Positions 51,743 to 60,861 of a stretch of DNA of 64,000 nt are shown here, piece by piece. A program made the translations under genes and the position numbers. The stretch's first letter is position 1. Every line of letters begins with the position of its first letter. The stretch comes from Amycolatopsis thailandensis (lineage in GTDB: Bacteria; Actinomycetota; Actinomycetes; Mycobacteriales; Pseudonocardiaceae), in assembly GCF_002234405.1 (NCBI RefSeq), contig NZ_NMQT01000033.1, positions 26,471-90,470 on the forward strand. Reading direction: 5' to 3'. A model generated the notes under the pieces. The model was given only the letters and a program-made list of their open reading frames with translations, did not search any database and had not been told where the DNA came from.

Positions 51743-53200
51743 ATGGGCGAGACGAGCGTGCTGATCGTAGGGACGGGCTTCGGCGGAGTCGGGATGGCGA
51801 TCGAGCTCAAACGGGCCGGGTTCGACGACTTCACCATCTTGGAGAGCGCCTCCGAACCCGGCGGCGTCTGGCGGGAGAACACGTATCCCGGCGCGGGCTG
51901 CGACATCCCGTCGCCGCTGTACTCGTTCTCCTACGAGCCCAATCCCGACTGGCCGAAGCGCTTCTCGCTGCAACCGGATATCCACGACTACCTCAAACGC
52001 GTGGTGCGCCGCTACGGTCTCGAACCGCACATCCGCTTCGACACCCGCGTCACCGGCGCGGCCTTCGACGAGGAACGCGGGCTCTGGCGGGTCGAGACCG
52101 CGGGCGGCGAGACGTTCGAAGCGAACGTCTTCATCCCCGCCGTCGGCCAGCTCTCGCGACCGGCCCAGCCGGACATCCCCGGTCAGGAGTCCTTCGAGGG
52201 CATCAGTTTCCACTCCGCCCGCTGGGATCACGACGTCGACCTGCGCGGCAAGAAGGTCGCGGTGATCGGCACCGGCGCGAGCGCGATCCAGTTCGTGCCC
52301 GAACTCCAGCGCCAGGCGGGCGAGCTGACGGTGTTCCAGCGGACCGCGCCGTACATCATGGCCAAACGGGACACCCACTACCGGCGCTGGCAGCAGCGGC
52401 TGTTCCGGCACCTCCCGGCCACGCAACTGCTCGGCAGGCTCCGGATCTTCCTCCTCGCCGAGTACGCGACCTACGCGATGACCAAACATCCTTTCCTGGC
52501 CAAGGTCTTCGAACTACGGACGGCCCAGCTGCGCCGCCGTCACATCAAGGACCGGGCGCTGCGCGAGAAACTCACCCCGGACTATCCGCTGGGCTGCAAG
52601 CGGATCCTGTTCACCAACGACTACCTGCCCGCGCTCGCACAGCACAACGTCGCCGTGGAGACCCGGCGCATCAGCGCGATCACGCCGTCCGGAGTGCTCA
52701 CCGAAGACGGTGTCGAGCACGAGGCCGACGTCATCGTCTACGGGACCGGATTCGCGGCCAAGGACTTCCTCGGCGAGATCAAGGTGGAGGGTCTCGGCGG
52801 CAGGTCGCTGTCCGACGCGTGGAAAGGCGGCGCGCGGGCGTACCTCGGCATGACCGTGCCGGGGTTCCCGAACCTGTTCTGCGTCTACGGGCCCAACACG
52901 AACCTCGGCGCGGGCTCCATCATCTACATGATCGAACGGCAGGCCCGCTACATCCGCCAGGCCGTCGAGCACCTGAGCCGCCCCGAAGTGTCCTATATGG
53001 ACGTCGTCCCGGAGGTCGAGCAGCGGTACGACGACGAGGTCCAGGGACGGCTCGGCGACAGTGTCTGGACGGACTGCGCCAGCTGGTACCGCCAGGACGA
53101 CGGCCGCGTGAGCACGAACTGGCCGGGTCTGGTGACCGAGTACGACCGCCGGACGAAGACGCTGGACCTCGGCGACTACCGGACGGCGGGACCGCGATGA
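51743..53200 (+). CDS. Baeyer-Villiger-type flavin monooxygenase
   Basis: The 485-residue FAD/NADPH enzyme has GTGFGGVGMAIEL at the N-terminus, the second Rossmann motif VAVIGTGASAIQFVPEL and the Baeyer-Villiger fingerprint FEGISFHSARWD (F-x-G-x3-H-x3-W-D) near residue 155. It would insert oxygen next to a ketone. The substrate is unknown; its coupling to a GMC oxidoreductase (which makes ketones from alcohols) suggests a two-step alcohol-to-ester route, perhaps on a sterol or terpenoid. Confidence 0.88.
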   Translation: MGETSVLIVGTGFGGVGMAIELKRAGFDDFTILESASEPGGVWRENTYPGAGCDIPSPLYSFSYEPNPDWPKRFSLQPDIHDYLKRVVRRYGLEPHIRFDTRVTGAAFDEERGLWRVETAGGETFEANVFIPAVGQLSRPAQPDIPGQESFEGISFHSARWDHDVDLRGKKVAVIGTGASAIQFVPELQRQAGELTVFQRTAPYIMAKRDTHYRRWQQRLFRHLPATQLLGRLRIFLLAEYATYAMTKHPFLAKVFELRTAQLRRRHIKDRALREKLTPDYPLGCKRILFTNDYLPALAQHNVAVETRRISAITPSGVLTEDGVEHEADVIVYGTGFAAKDFLGEIKVEGLGGRSLSDAWKGGARAYLGMTVPGFPNLFCVYGPNTNLGAGSIIYMIERQARYIRQAVEHLSRPEVSYMDVVPEVEQRYDDEVQGRLGDSVWTDCASWYRQDDGRVSTNWPGLVTEYDRRTKTLDLGDYRTAGPR

Positions 53201-54855
53201 ACTACGACGTGCTGGTGATCGGCTCCGGTTTCGGCGGCAGCGTGACCGCGTTGCGGCTCACCGAGAAGGGTTACCGCGTCGGTGTGCTGGAGACCGGCCG
53301 CCGGTTCGCCGACGACGAGTTCGCGAAGACCTCGTGGCGGCTGCGGAAGTACCTGTGGGCCCCGAAACTGGGCTGCTACGGGATCCAGCGGCTGACCTTG
53401 CTGAAGAACACCTTCGTGTTGAGCGGCGCGGGGGTCGGCGGCGGTTCGCTCGTCTACGCGAACACGCTCTACGAACCCCCGGACACCTTCTACGAAGACC
53501 CGCAGTGGGCCCACATCACCGACTGGAAAGCCGAGCTCGCCCCGCATTACGACCAGGCGAAGCGGATGCTGGGCGTGACGGAAAACCCGCTGGTCACCCC
53601 GGCGGACAACGTACTGCGCGAGGTCGCCGAGGACATGGGCATCGCGGACACCTACCGGCCGACCCCGGTCGGCGTGTACTTCGGGAAGCGTGACGTCGAC
53701 CCGTACTTCGGTGGCGAGGGCCCACGACGGAATCCGTGCACGCACTGCGGCGAGTGCATGACCGGCTGCCGTGTCGGCGCGAAGAACACGACCGTCAAGA
53801 ACTACCTGTACCTGGCCGAGAAAGCGGGCGCGGAGGTCCATCCGCTGACCACCGCGGTGTCGGTGCGGCCGATCGACGGCGGGTACGCGATCGACACCGT
53901 CCGGACCGGGCGCTGGGCCCGCCGGACCTTCACCGCCGAGCAGGTCGTGTTCGCCGCCGCGTCCCTGGGCACCCAACGGCTTCTGCACTCGTCGAAGGAC
54001 TCCGGAACGCTGCCGGGGCTGTCACCGCGCCTGGGTCTGCTCGCCAGGACGAACTCCGAGGCCGTGCTCGCCGCGCGGTCGCTGCGGAAGGACACGGACT
54101 TCACCCGCGGCGTCGCGATCACGTCGTCGATCCATCCCGACGCCGTCACGCACGTCGAACCGGTGCGCTACGGCAAGGGCAGCAACTTCATGGGCCTGCT
54201 GACGACGGTGCTCGTCGACGCCGAACCGGGCAAGCGCCGGTGGGCGCTCGGCGTGCGCGAGCTGTGGCGGAACCGGCGGAACCTCGTGCGGCTGCACAAC
54301 CCGCGGCGCTGGTCGGAGCGGATGGTCGGGCTGCTGGTGATGCAGACGCTGAACAATTCCGTGACCACGTACACGAAACGCGGGCCCTTCGGCCGCCGGA
54401 TGACCACGAAACAGGGCATCGGCGACCCGAACCCCGAGTGGATCCCGGCCGGGCACGAGGTCACCCGGCGGGTGGCGGACAAGATCGGCGGGCTCGCGCA
54501 GGGCGCGTGGACGGATCTGGCGAACATCCCCATCACCGGGCATTTCATCGGCGGGTGCGCGATCGGCGAGAGCGCCGAGACCGGCGTCGTCGACCCGTAC
54601 CAGCGGGTGCACGGCTACCCGGGGCTGCACATCGCCGACGGGTCGGCGATCTCGGCGAACCTGGGGGTGAACCCGTCGCTGACCATCACCGCGCAGGCGG
54701 AACGCGCGATGTCGTTGTGGCCCAACAAAGGTGAGGCGGACCCGCGGCCGCCGCTCGGCTCCCCTTACCGGCGGCTGTCCCCCGTCGCTCCGCTGAAGCC
54801 GGTCGTTCCTCCCGAGGCCCCGGCGGCCCTGCGGTTGCCGCTCACGCCCCTCTGA
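53197..54855 (+). CDS. GMC-family FAD oxidoreductase (cholesterol-oxidase-like)
   Basis: The 552-residue flavoprotein has VLVIGSGFGGSVTALRL, GAGVGGGSLVYANTL and the C-terminal HIADGSAISANLGVNPSLTI typical of the ChoD-like branch. A cysteine cluster CTHCGECMTGC (C-x2-C-x2-C-x3-C) lies near residue 180, as in mycobacterial ChoD-type proteins. The ATG overlaps the monooxygenase stop (ATGA). Alcohol oxidation of a sterol-like substrate is likely, though ChoD homologues are not all cholesterol oxidases. A proline-rich tail of about 50 residues follows. Confidence 0.88.
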   Translation: MNYDVLVIGSGFGGSVTALRLTEKGYRVGVLETGRRFADDEFAKTSWRLRKYLWAPKLGCYGIQRLTLLKNTFVLSGAGVGGGSLVYANTLYEPPDTFYEDPQWAHITDWKAELAPHYDQAKRMLGVTENPLVTPADNVLREVAEDMGIADTYRPTPVGVYFGKRDVDPYFGGEGPRRNPCTHCGECMTGCRVGAKNTTVKNYLYLAEKAGAEVHPLTTAVSVRPIDGGYAIDTVRTGRWARRTFTAEQVVFAAASLGTQRLLHSSKDSGTLPGLSPRLGLLARTNSEAVLAARSLRKDTDFTRGVAITSSIHPDAVTHVEPVRYGKGSNFMGLLTTVLVDAEPGKRRWALGVRELWRNRRNLVRLHNPRRWSERMVGLLVMQTLNNSVTTYTKRGPFGRRMTTKQGIGDPNPEWIPAGHEVTRRVADKIGGLAQGAWTDLANIPITGHFIGGCAIGESAETGVVDPYQRVHGYPGLHIADGSAISANLGVNPSLTITAQAERAMSLWPNKGEADPRPPLGSPYRRLSPVAPLKPVVPPEAPAALRLPLTPL

Positions 54856-54862
54856 CCCGCAT

Positions 54863-54925
54863 GCGTTTCGTCCTCTGGATGCGGTAGTTCGCCCTGCCAA
54901 CTACCGCATCCAGAGGACGAAACGC
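54863..54925. repeat. Palindrome family GTCCTCTGGATGCGGTAGTT, copy 3 (27-base arms)
   Basis: Arms at 54863-54889 and 54899-54925 are perfect complements and extend the family core by GCGTTTC/GAAACGC on the outside. The loop is nine bases. It lies between the convergent GMC oxidoreductase and chitinase genes. A bidirectional terminator is inferred. Confidence 0.8.
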
Positions 54926-54993
54926 GTGAAATGGAAAGGGCGAGGCACCGTCGCCCGCGCGACAACGGTGCCCCGCCCCGGTCTAGGCGATCA

Positions 54994-56490
54994 TCACGGG
55001 AGGCCGGCCAGGCCCGCGCTCACCGTGTTCGACCACGCGTAGCCCTGCGAGGCGTCCCAGTTGATCGACCAGGTCATCGCGCCCCGGATCGTGGGGTACG
55101 TCGTCGACGGCTTGAACGAACCGCAGTTCGTGCCCTTCGCGAGACAGTTCAGCGCGTTGACCGTGTTGCCGGGCGCCTGGTAGCCGCCGCCCGCGGCCGA
55201 ACCCGAGGCGGGCAGGCCGAGCCCGACCTGGTCGGGTCGCAGGCCGCCCTGCAACTGGAGGCAGGCCAGCGAGGTGAGGAAGTCGACCGTGCCCTGCGAG
55301 TAGACCTTCTGGTCGCAGCCGAGCATCGCGCCGCTGTTGTAGTACTGCATGTTGACGATCGTCAGGATGTCCTTGACGTTCAGCGCCAGCTTGAAGTACT
55401 CCGCGCCGGTGCTCTGCATGTCGATCGTCTGCGGCGCCATAGTGATGACCGTGCCGCCGCCCGCGTGGATCGCCCGCAGCGCCTGCGCCATGTAAGTGGC
55501 GTTGACGCCGTTCTCGAGGTCGATGTCGACGCCGTCGAAGCCGTAGTTCGCGATGAGCGACTTCATGCTGTTGGAGAAGTTCGTCGCCGCGGCCGAGGAG
55601 TCGACGCGGATCGTGCCCTTCTCGCCGCCGACGGACAGGATGACCTTCTGCCCGCGCGCCTGCGCCGTCTTGATGTCGGCCTTGAACTGCGCGTCGGTGT
55701 AGCCGCCGAGCTGGCTCGACAGACCGGAGTCGAGGGTGAAGGTGACCGCGCCCGGCGTCGTCGTCGCGTCCGCGAAGGACACCGCGATGATGTTGTACTT
55801 CGTCGGGACGTCGGCGAGCTTGAGCGCCTTCGCGCCGTTGTAGAAGTTCTGCCAGTACCCGGTGATCACGTGCTTCGGCAGGTCGCCCGGGTTCGGGTTG
55901 GTCGTCGTGGTCGTCGGCGGGTTCGACGTGGTCGGCGAGGTGCTGGTGGTGGGCGACGACGTGGTCGTCGTCGGCGTCGTGGTGGGCGAGCCGCCCGGGC
56001 CGTCGAGGTTGACGTCGTCGGCGAAGTACGCGGGCTGGCCGTACCAGCCGTGCAGGTAGATCTCGACGCTGGTGGTGGACGCGCCGGTGGTGAAGTTCAG
56101 CGACAGCTGCGACCAGCTGGCGCCGCCCGGGGTCCAGGTGTTCTTGTCACCCGTTCCGGTGCCGGTGACACCCAGGTAGGTGTAGCTGCCCTGCACCCAG
56201 GCCGACAGCGTGTACGCGGTGTTGGGCTTGACGGACACGCTCTGCGAACAGCGGGCGTTGTCCTGTCCGGCCGGGGTGGCGCTGAGCGCGCGGCTGCCCG
56301 AGTGGACCGGCGTGCTGACCACCGAGGAGGTACCGGAGCAGTTCCAGCCGCTCGTGGTCCCGAGTTCGAAGCCCGGGTTGGTCAGGATGTTGGCGGCCGA
56401 GGCGCTGCCCGAGACCGCGAAAGTCACCCCCAGGCACACGGCCAGTGACGACAGCAGGGCGAGGAACGCGTGTTTCGGCTTGACTTTCAC
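54994..56490 (-). CDS. Secreted GH18 chitinase with N-terminal carbohydrate-binding module
   Basis: The 498-residue exported enzyme has a signal peptide (VKVKPKHAFLALLSSLAVCLG, cleavage near SGSASA), a CBM of the 4/9 or 16 type (ILTNPGFELGTTSGWNC... about residues 32-165) and a Thr/Pro/Ser-rich linker. The GH18 domain carries the catalytic signature DGVDIDLE at about 319-326, with Glu326 as the acid/base. The GTG start at 56490 follows GGAGG by a normal distance. A DasR-like site overlaps its promoter. It is of the streptomycete ChiC/ChiD-like type. Confidence 0.92.
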   Translation of the reverse strand: MKVKPKHAFLALLSSLAVCLGVTFAVSGSASAANILTNPGFELGTTSGWNCSGTSSVVSTPVHSGSRALSATPAGQDNARCSQSVSVKPNTAYTLSAWVQGSYTYLGVTGTGTGDKNTWTPGGASWSQLSLNFTTGASTTSVEIYLHGWYGQPAYFADDVNLDGPGGSPTTTPTTTTSSPTTSTSPTTSNPPTTTTTNPNPGDLPKHVITGYWQNFYNGAKALKLADVPTKYNIIAVSFADATTTPGAVTFTLDSGLSSQLGGYTDAQFKADIKTAQARGQKVILSVGGEKGTIRVDSSAAATNFSNSMKSLIANYGFDGVDIDLENGVNATYMAQALRAIHAGGGTVITMAPQTIDMQSTGAEYFKLALNVKDILTIVNMQYYNSGAMLGCDQKVYSQGTVDFLTSLACLQLQGGLRPDQVGLGLPASGSAAGGGYQAPGNTVNALNCLAKGTNCGSFKPSTTYPTIRGAMTWSINWDASQGYAWSNTVSAGLAGLP

Positions 56491-56526
56491 TACTGGCCTC
56501 CACGAACGGGTGATGTCGGCCACATC

Positions 56527-56555
56527 AAAATGGTACAGACCAATCCACCTGTCAA
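56527..56555 (-). promoter_or_regulatory. Chitinase promoter with DasR-like (dre) site
   Basis: On the minus strand, TTGACA (56550-56555) and CATTTT (56527-56532) are 17 bases apart. Between and over them is TGGTACAGACCA (56531-56542), matching the dre core TGGTCTAGACCA at 10 of 12 positions and keeping both TGGT/ACCA arms. Repression by DasR and relief by amino-sugar phosphates is inferred from Streptomyces. Confidence 0.7.
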
Positions 56556-56651
56556 GGGTTCGCTTAGGGGAGGCCATACGAAAGTCGGCTCGGCACGAGC
56601 GGCAGAATGCAGGGTCCGAGAGCACCCGAGGGCGGATTCAGGAGCGTGGGA

Positions 56652-59036
56652 GTGAGCGTGCAGGGCCTGCAGACAGTCGAGCAGAAGATCGCCGAAGAAC
56701 TCGGCGTGCGCGAGGGGCAGGTCAAGGCGGCCGTCGACCTGCTGGACGGCGGATCGACCGTGCCGTTCATCGCCCGGTACCGCAAGGAAGTCACCGGGAT
56801 GCTGGACGACGCCCAGCTGCGCACGCTCGAAGAACGCCTCCGCTACCTGCGGGAACTCAACGAGCGCCGGGTCGCGGTGCTGGAGTCGATCCGCAGCCAG
56901 GGCAAGCTGGACGAGGCGCTCGAAGCGTCGATCATGGCGGCGGACACCAAGTCCCGCCTCGAGGACATCTACCTGCCGTACAAGCCCAAGCGGCGGACGA
57001 AGGCGATGATCGCCCGCGAGGCCGGTCTGGAGCCGCTCGCCGACGGGCTCATGAACGACCCGAACACCGACCCGCAGGCCGCCGCCGCGGTGTTCGTCGA
57101 CGCCGACAAGGGTGTCGCGGACGCGCAGGCCGCGCTGGACGGCGCCCGCGCGATCCTCGTCGAACGCTTCGCCGAGGACGCCGACCTCATCGGCGAGCTG
57201 CGCGAGAAGATGTGGTCCGAAGGCCGCCTGGCCTCGAAGGTCCGCGACGGCAAGGCCGAAGAAGGCGCGAAGTTCTCCGACTACTTCGAGTTCTCCGAGC
57301 CCTACACCAAGCTCCCCTCGCACCGGATCCTCGCGATGCTGCGCGGCGAGAAGGAGGAGATCCTCGACCTCACGATGGAGTCGGAGGAGCCTTCCGAGGA
57401 GCCGAAGACCGGGCCGACCGAGTACGAGAACCGCATCGCGCACAAGTTCGGCATCGCCAACGAAGGCCGTCCCGGCGACAAGTGGCTCGGCGACACCGTC
57501 CGCTGGGCGTGGCGGACGAAGATCCTGCTGCACCTGGGCATCGACCTGCGGATGCGGTTGCGTCAGTCCGCCGAGGACGACGCCGTCCGCGTGTTCGCCG
57601 CGAACCTGCGCGACCTGCTGCTCGCCGCCCCGGCGGGCACCCGCGCCACGATGGGCCTCGACCCGGGTTTCCGCACCGGCGTCAAGGTCGCCGTGGTCGA
57701 CGCGACCGGCAAGGTCGTCGCCACCCACGTGATCTACCCGCACCAGCCGGCGAACAAGTGGGACCAGTCCATCGCCGAACTCGCCGCCCTGTGCGCACGG
57801 CACGACGTGGACCTGATCTCGATCGGCAACGGCACCGCGTCGCGCGAGACCGACAAGCTCGCCGGCGAGCTGATCAAGAAGCACCCGGAACTGAAGCTGA
57901 CCAAGGCCGTCGTCTCCGAGGCGGGCGCGTCGGTGTACTCGGCGTCGGCGTTCGCGTCGCAGGAACTGCCGGGCATGGACGTCTCGCTGCGCGGCGCGGT
58001 GTCCATCGCGCGGCGGCTGCAGGACCCGCTGGCGGAACTGGTGAAGATCGACCCGAAGTCGATCGGCGTCGGGCAGTACCAGCACGACCTGTCGGAGATC
58101 TCGCTGTCGCGTTCGCTCGACGCGGTGGTCGAAGACTGCGTGAACGCGGTCGGCGTGGACGTCAACACCGCGTCGGCGCCGCTGCTGACCCGCGTCTCGG
58201 GCATCACGACGACGCTGGCGGAGAACATCGTCGCGCACCGCGACGAGAACGGGCCGTTCAAGACCCGGACCGGGCTCAAGGAGGTCGCGCGGCTCGGCCC
58301 CAAGGCCTTCGAGCAGTGCGCGGGCTTCCTCCGCATCCCGGACGGCGACGACCCGCTCGACTCGTCCTCGGTGCACCCGGAGGCCTATCCGGTGGTGCGG
58401 CGGATCCTGTCCTCGACCGGTACGGACATCCGTTCGCTGATCGGCAACACGCGGACGTTGCAGGCGCTGAAGCCGACCGAGTTCGTCGATGACACCTTCG
58501 GCCTGCCGACGGTGACCGACATCCTCGCCGAGCTCGACAAGCCGGGCCGCGACCCTCGTCCGGCGTTCAAGACCGCGACCTTCGCCGAGGGCGTCGACAA
58601 GATCGGCGACCTCAAGCCGGGGATGCGGCTGGAAGGCGTCGTGACGAACGTGGCCGCGTTCGGCGCGTTCATCGACGTCGGCGTGCACCAGGACGGGCTC
58701 GCGCACGTCTCGGCGCTGTCGAAGAACTTCGTCAAGGACCCGCGTGAGGTCGTGAAACCGGGCGACATCGTCAAGGTGAAGGTGCTGGAGGTCGACGTGC
58801 CGCGCAAGCGGATCTCGCTGACGCTGCGCCTGGACGACGAGCCCGGCAAGCCCGCTCGCGAGCAGGGCGGCCGTGACCGCGGCCAAGGCGGCCAGCGTCA
58901 AGGTGGCGGACAGCGCGGCGGCCAGGGCGGGCAGCGCCAGGGTGGCGGCAACCGCGGCGGCCGGGGCGGGAACTCCGGCGGTGGCGGCGGTGGCGCCATG
59001 GCGGACGCGCTCCGGAAGGCCGGCTTCGGCAAGTAG
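56652..59036 (+). CDS. tex: Tex family RNA-binding transcription accessory protein
   Basis: The 794-residue protein has the Tex N-terminal HTH/helical region ([20 protein letters not shown]) and a YqgF-like domain from about residue 333 ([17 protein letters not shown]). Helix-hairpin-helix motifs ([26 protein letters not shown]) and an S1 RNA-binding domain near 653-725 ([21 protein letters not shown]) follow. A Gly/Arg/Gln-rich tail of about 50 residues follows S1, and the chain ends [14 protein letters not shown] 56652 is chosen because AGGAG lies seven bases upstream; GTG at 56646 or 56658 is possible. Confidence 0.93.
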   Translation: MSVQGLQTVEQKIAEELGVREGQVKAAVDLLDGGSTVPFIARYRKEVTGMLDDAQLRTLEERLRYLRELNERRVAVLESIRSQGKLDEALEASIMAADTKSRLEDIYLPYKPKRRTKAMIAREAGLEPLADGLMNDPNTDPQAAAAVFVDADKGVADAQAALDGARAILVERFAEDADLIGELREKMWSEGRLASKVRDGKAEEGAKFSDYFEFSEPYTKLPSHRILAMLRGEKEEILDLTMESEEPSEEPKTGPTEYENRIAHKFGIANEGRPGDKWLGDTVRWAWRTKILLHLGIDLRMRLRQSAEDDAVRVFAANLRDLLLAAPAGTRATMGLDPGFRTGVKVAVVDATGKVVATHVIYPHQPANKWDQSIAELAALCARHDVDLISIGNGTASRETDKLAGELIKKHPELKLTKAVVSEAGASVYSASAFASQELPGMDVSLRGAVSIARRLQDPLAELVKIDPKSIGVGQYQHDLSEISLSRSLDAVVEDCVNAVGVDVNTASAPLLTRVSGITTTLAENIVAHRDENGPFKTRTGLKEVARLGPKAFEQCAGFLRIPDGDDPLDSSSVHPEAYPVVRRILSSTGTDIRSLIGNTRTLQALKPTEFVDDTFGLPTVTDILAELDKPGRDPRPAFKTATFAEGVDKIGDLKPGMRLEGVVTNVAAFGAFIDVGVHQDGLAHVSALSKNFVKDPREVVKPGDIVKVKVLEVDVPRKRISLTLRLDDEPGKPAREQGGRDRGQGGQRQGGGQRGGQGGQRQGGGNRGGRGGNSGGGGGGAMADALRKAGFGK

Positions 59037-59044
59037 GGCTCAGA

Positions 59045-59101
59045 AGTACATGAAGGCCCCCATCCTGTACCTAGGCGCAAGGATGGGGGCCTTCATGTAC
59101 T
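59045..59101. terminator. 21-base-arm palindrome between convergent tex and acyl-CoA dehydrogenase genes
   Basis: The left arm (59045-59065), including AGTACATGAAGGCCCCCATC, is exactly complementary to 59081-59101 with a 15-base loop. It lies between two convergent stops and most likely terminates both. Its GAAGGCC core recalls the palindrome at 4685-4735. Confidence 0.75.
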
Positions 59102-59105
59102 CGGA

Positions 59106-60836
59106 CTACGGGTTCATCGCGTAGGCACCGGAGAGATCGCGGACGAGGGACCACACGTGGTCGAAGCGGGCCGCGTCCACGACCGGCTTCCGGATCGACG
59201 CCAGCGCGAGCGCCTGCTGCGCCTCCGTCGACGAAGACTTCCCGTGCAGGTCGATCGCGGCGACGCTGAAGTCCTGCACCAGGATCCCGAAGATCTGGTC
59301 GACGACCTCGGTCTCGATGCCGGTGATCTCCGCCTGCTCCAGCACCAGCTGCCCGTAGACGACCAGTGTGAACAGCTCGGTCAGCGCGAGCCCGAAGTCG
59401 AGGTCCTGCTGCTGCGCCTCGTCCGGGGCCGCGTCGGTGAACAGCTTCACCAGCGCCTCGGCCTGCTCGGTGAACCGCGCGACGTTCGGGATCGCCGACG
59501 CCTTCGCATAGGCCTGGCGCCAGTCGTGGAACCGCACCTTGGACAGCCCGCGCGCGGGGCCCTGGCGGAACAGGAACTCGTCGTCGGCGGCGTCGGTCCG
59601 CGTCGGCACGGGCTCGTAGTCCTGCGGCGCGAACAGGTACGCGGGCACGAACTTCGCGATCAGCGCGAGGTTCACCGCCACCGTTCCTTCGAGCTTCGGC
59701 AGGCCGTCGATGTCGTTCTTCGACATCGCGAGGTAGGTGTCGGCCTCGAACCCCTTGGCCGCCACCACATCCGCGACCAGGCCGATGACCTTCTGCGCCT
59801 CGGTGGTCACCTTCATCTTGGTGATCGGGTTGAACAGCAGGTACCGGCGGTCGTCCGCGTTCGCGCTGCGGAAGTAGTCCACGGCGCGGTCGGAGAACAG
59901 CTTCATCGCGACGAGCCGCGTGTAGGCCTCGACGAATTCCCGGCGCACGTGCGGGAAATCGGTGACCTTCTTGCCGTAGAGCACCCGGTTGTGCGCGTGC
60001 GTGATCGCCTCGTACAGCGAGTGCGTCGACATCCCGATGCCGCCGAAGCACAGGTTGAACTTGCCGATGTTGACCGTGTTCAGCGCCGCGGAGAACGCTT
60101 CGGCGCCGACGTGCAGGATGTCCTCTTCGGACACCGGGTAGTCGTCGAGCTCGAACTCGGCGACGTACATCTGCGACGGGACGACGTTCTTCACCACGCG
60201 GTAGTTCGGGTGTTCCGAGTCCGCGTAGAAGAACACGTACTGGTCCGGGCCCTCGACACCGTCGATACGGCCGAACACCGACACGGTCCGCGCGCAGTTC
60301 CCGTTGCCGATGTAGTACTTCGACCCGTTCGCGCGGTAGCCGCCCGCACCGTCCGGGGTGAGCACGAGGTCCGACGAGTAGATGTCGGCCCCGTGCTCCT
60401 TTTCGGACAGTCCGAACGCGGCGACGCCGCCGGCCGCGAGCGAGTCCGCCGCGCGTTTGCGGGCGGCCTCGTTCGCGCTCTGCCACACCGGGCCCAGGCC
60501 GAGGATGGTGACCTGCCACGGGTACCAGTAGTTCAAGCCGTAGAAGCCGAGGATCTCCGACAGGGCCGCGACCCGCGCGGTGTCCCAGCGCTTGTCGGGG
60601 TTCCCCTCGGCGTTCGCGCCGGGAGTGAGGAACGTCGAGAACAAGCCTTCCTTGCCCGCGAACTCGATGAAGTCCGCGTAGAAGGTCCGGTCGTGATAGT
60701 CCTCGACGAGCTTGCGCTTGCCGCGCTGTTCGAACCACTCGATGGTGGCACGCAGCAGGCGACGCGTCTCCGGGTCGAACTGCCGTGGGTCGTACCCACC
60801 CGGGTTCAGCAACAACGCGGTCGCCTTTTCGCTCAT
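59106..60836 (-). CDS. Acyl-CoA dehydrogenase-like flavoprotein (large, ~576 residues)
   Basis: The N-terminal, middle and C-terminal acyl-CoA dehydrogenase domains are visible: VAAFGLSEKEHGADIYSSD (flavin/substrate region), YYIGNGNCARTVSVFGRI, and NIGKFNLCFGGIGMSTHSLYEAITHA. An extended C-terminal domain follows. At about 576 residues it is longer than the usual 380-400, as in other long-form ACADs. The ATG at 60836 has AGGAG upstream; GTG 60842 is in frame. Substrate is unknown. It is tandem with a serine hydrolase gene 25 bases upstream. Confidence 0.88.
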   Translation of the reverse strand: MSEKATALLLNPGGYDPRQFDPETRRLLRATIEWFEQRGKRKLVEDYHDRTFYADFIEFAGKEGLFSTFLTPGANAEGNPDKRWDTARVAALSEILGFYGLNYWYPWQVTILGLGPVWQSANEAARKRAADSLAAGGVAAFGLSEKEHGADIYSSDLVLTPDGAGGYRANGSKYYIGNGNCARTVSVFGRIDGVEGPDQYVFFYADSEHPNYRVVKNVVPSQMYVAEFELDDYPVSEEDILHVGAEAFSAALNTVNIGKFNLCFGGIGMSTHSLYEAITHAHNRVLYGKKVTDFPHVRREFVEAYTRLVAMKLFSDRAVDYFRSANADDRRYLLFNPITKMKVTTEAQKVIGLVADVVAAKGFEADTYLAMSKNDIDGLPKLEGTVAVNLALIAKFVPAYLFAPQDYEPVPTRTDAADDEFLFRQGPARGLSKVRFHDWRQAYAKASAIPNVARFTEQAEALVKLFTDAAPDEAQQQDLDFGLALTELFTLVVYGQLVLEQAEITGIETEVVDQIFGILVQDFSVAAIDLHGKSSSTEAQQALALASIRKPVVDAARFDHVWSLVRDLSGAYAMNP

Positions 60837-60861
60837 GGTCACTCCTGGTCAGCCGAAGTTA

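Noticed and set aside
55890..55990. GTCGTCGTGGT-type repeats considered as non-coding satellite
   Set aside because: They are the Thr/Pro/Ser linker of the chitinase read on the minus strand.
56490..58901. Minus-strand frame of about 800 codons opposite tex
   Set aside because: It is low-complexity Arg/Leu/Val-rich translation antisense to the conserved Tex protein.
58855..59020. G/C-rich short tandem repeats at the tex 3' end, considered as a CRISPR or satellite
   Set aside because: They are in frame and encode the Gly/Arg/Gln-rich tail before a conserved C-terminus; there are no spacers.
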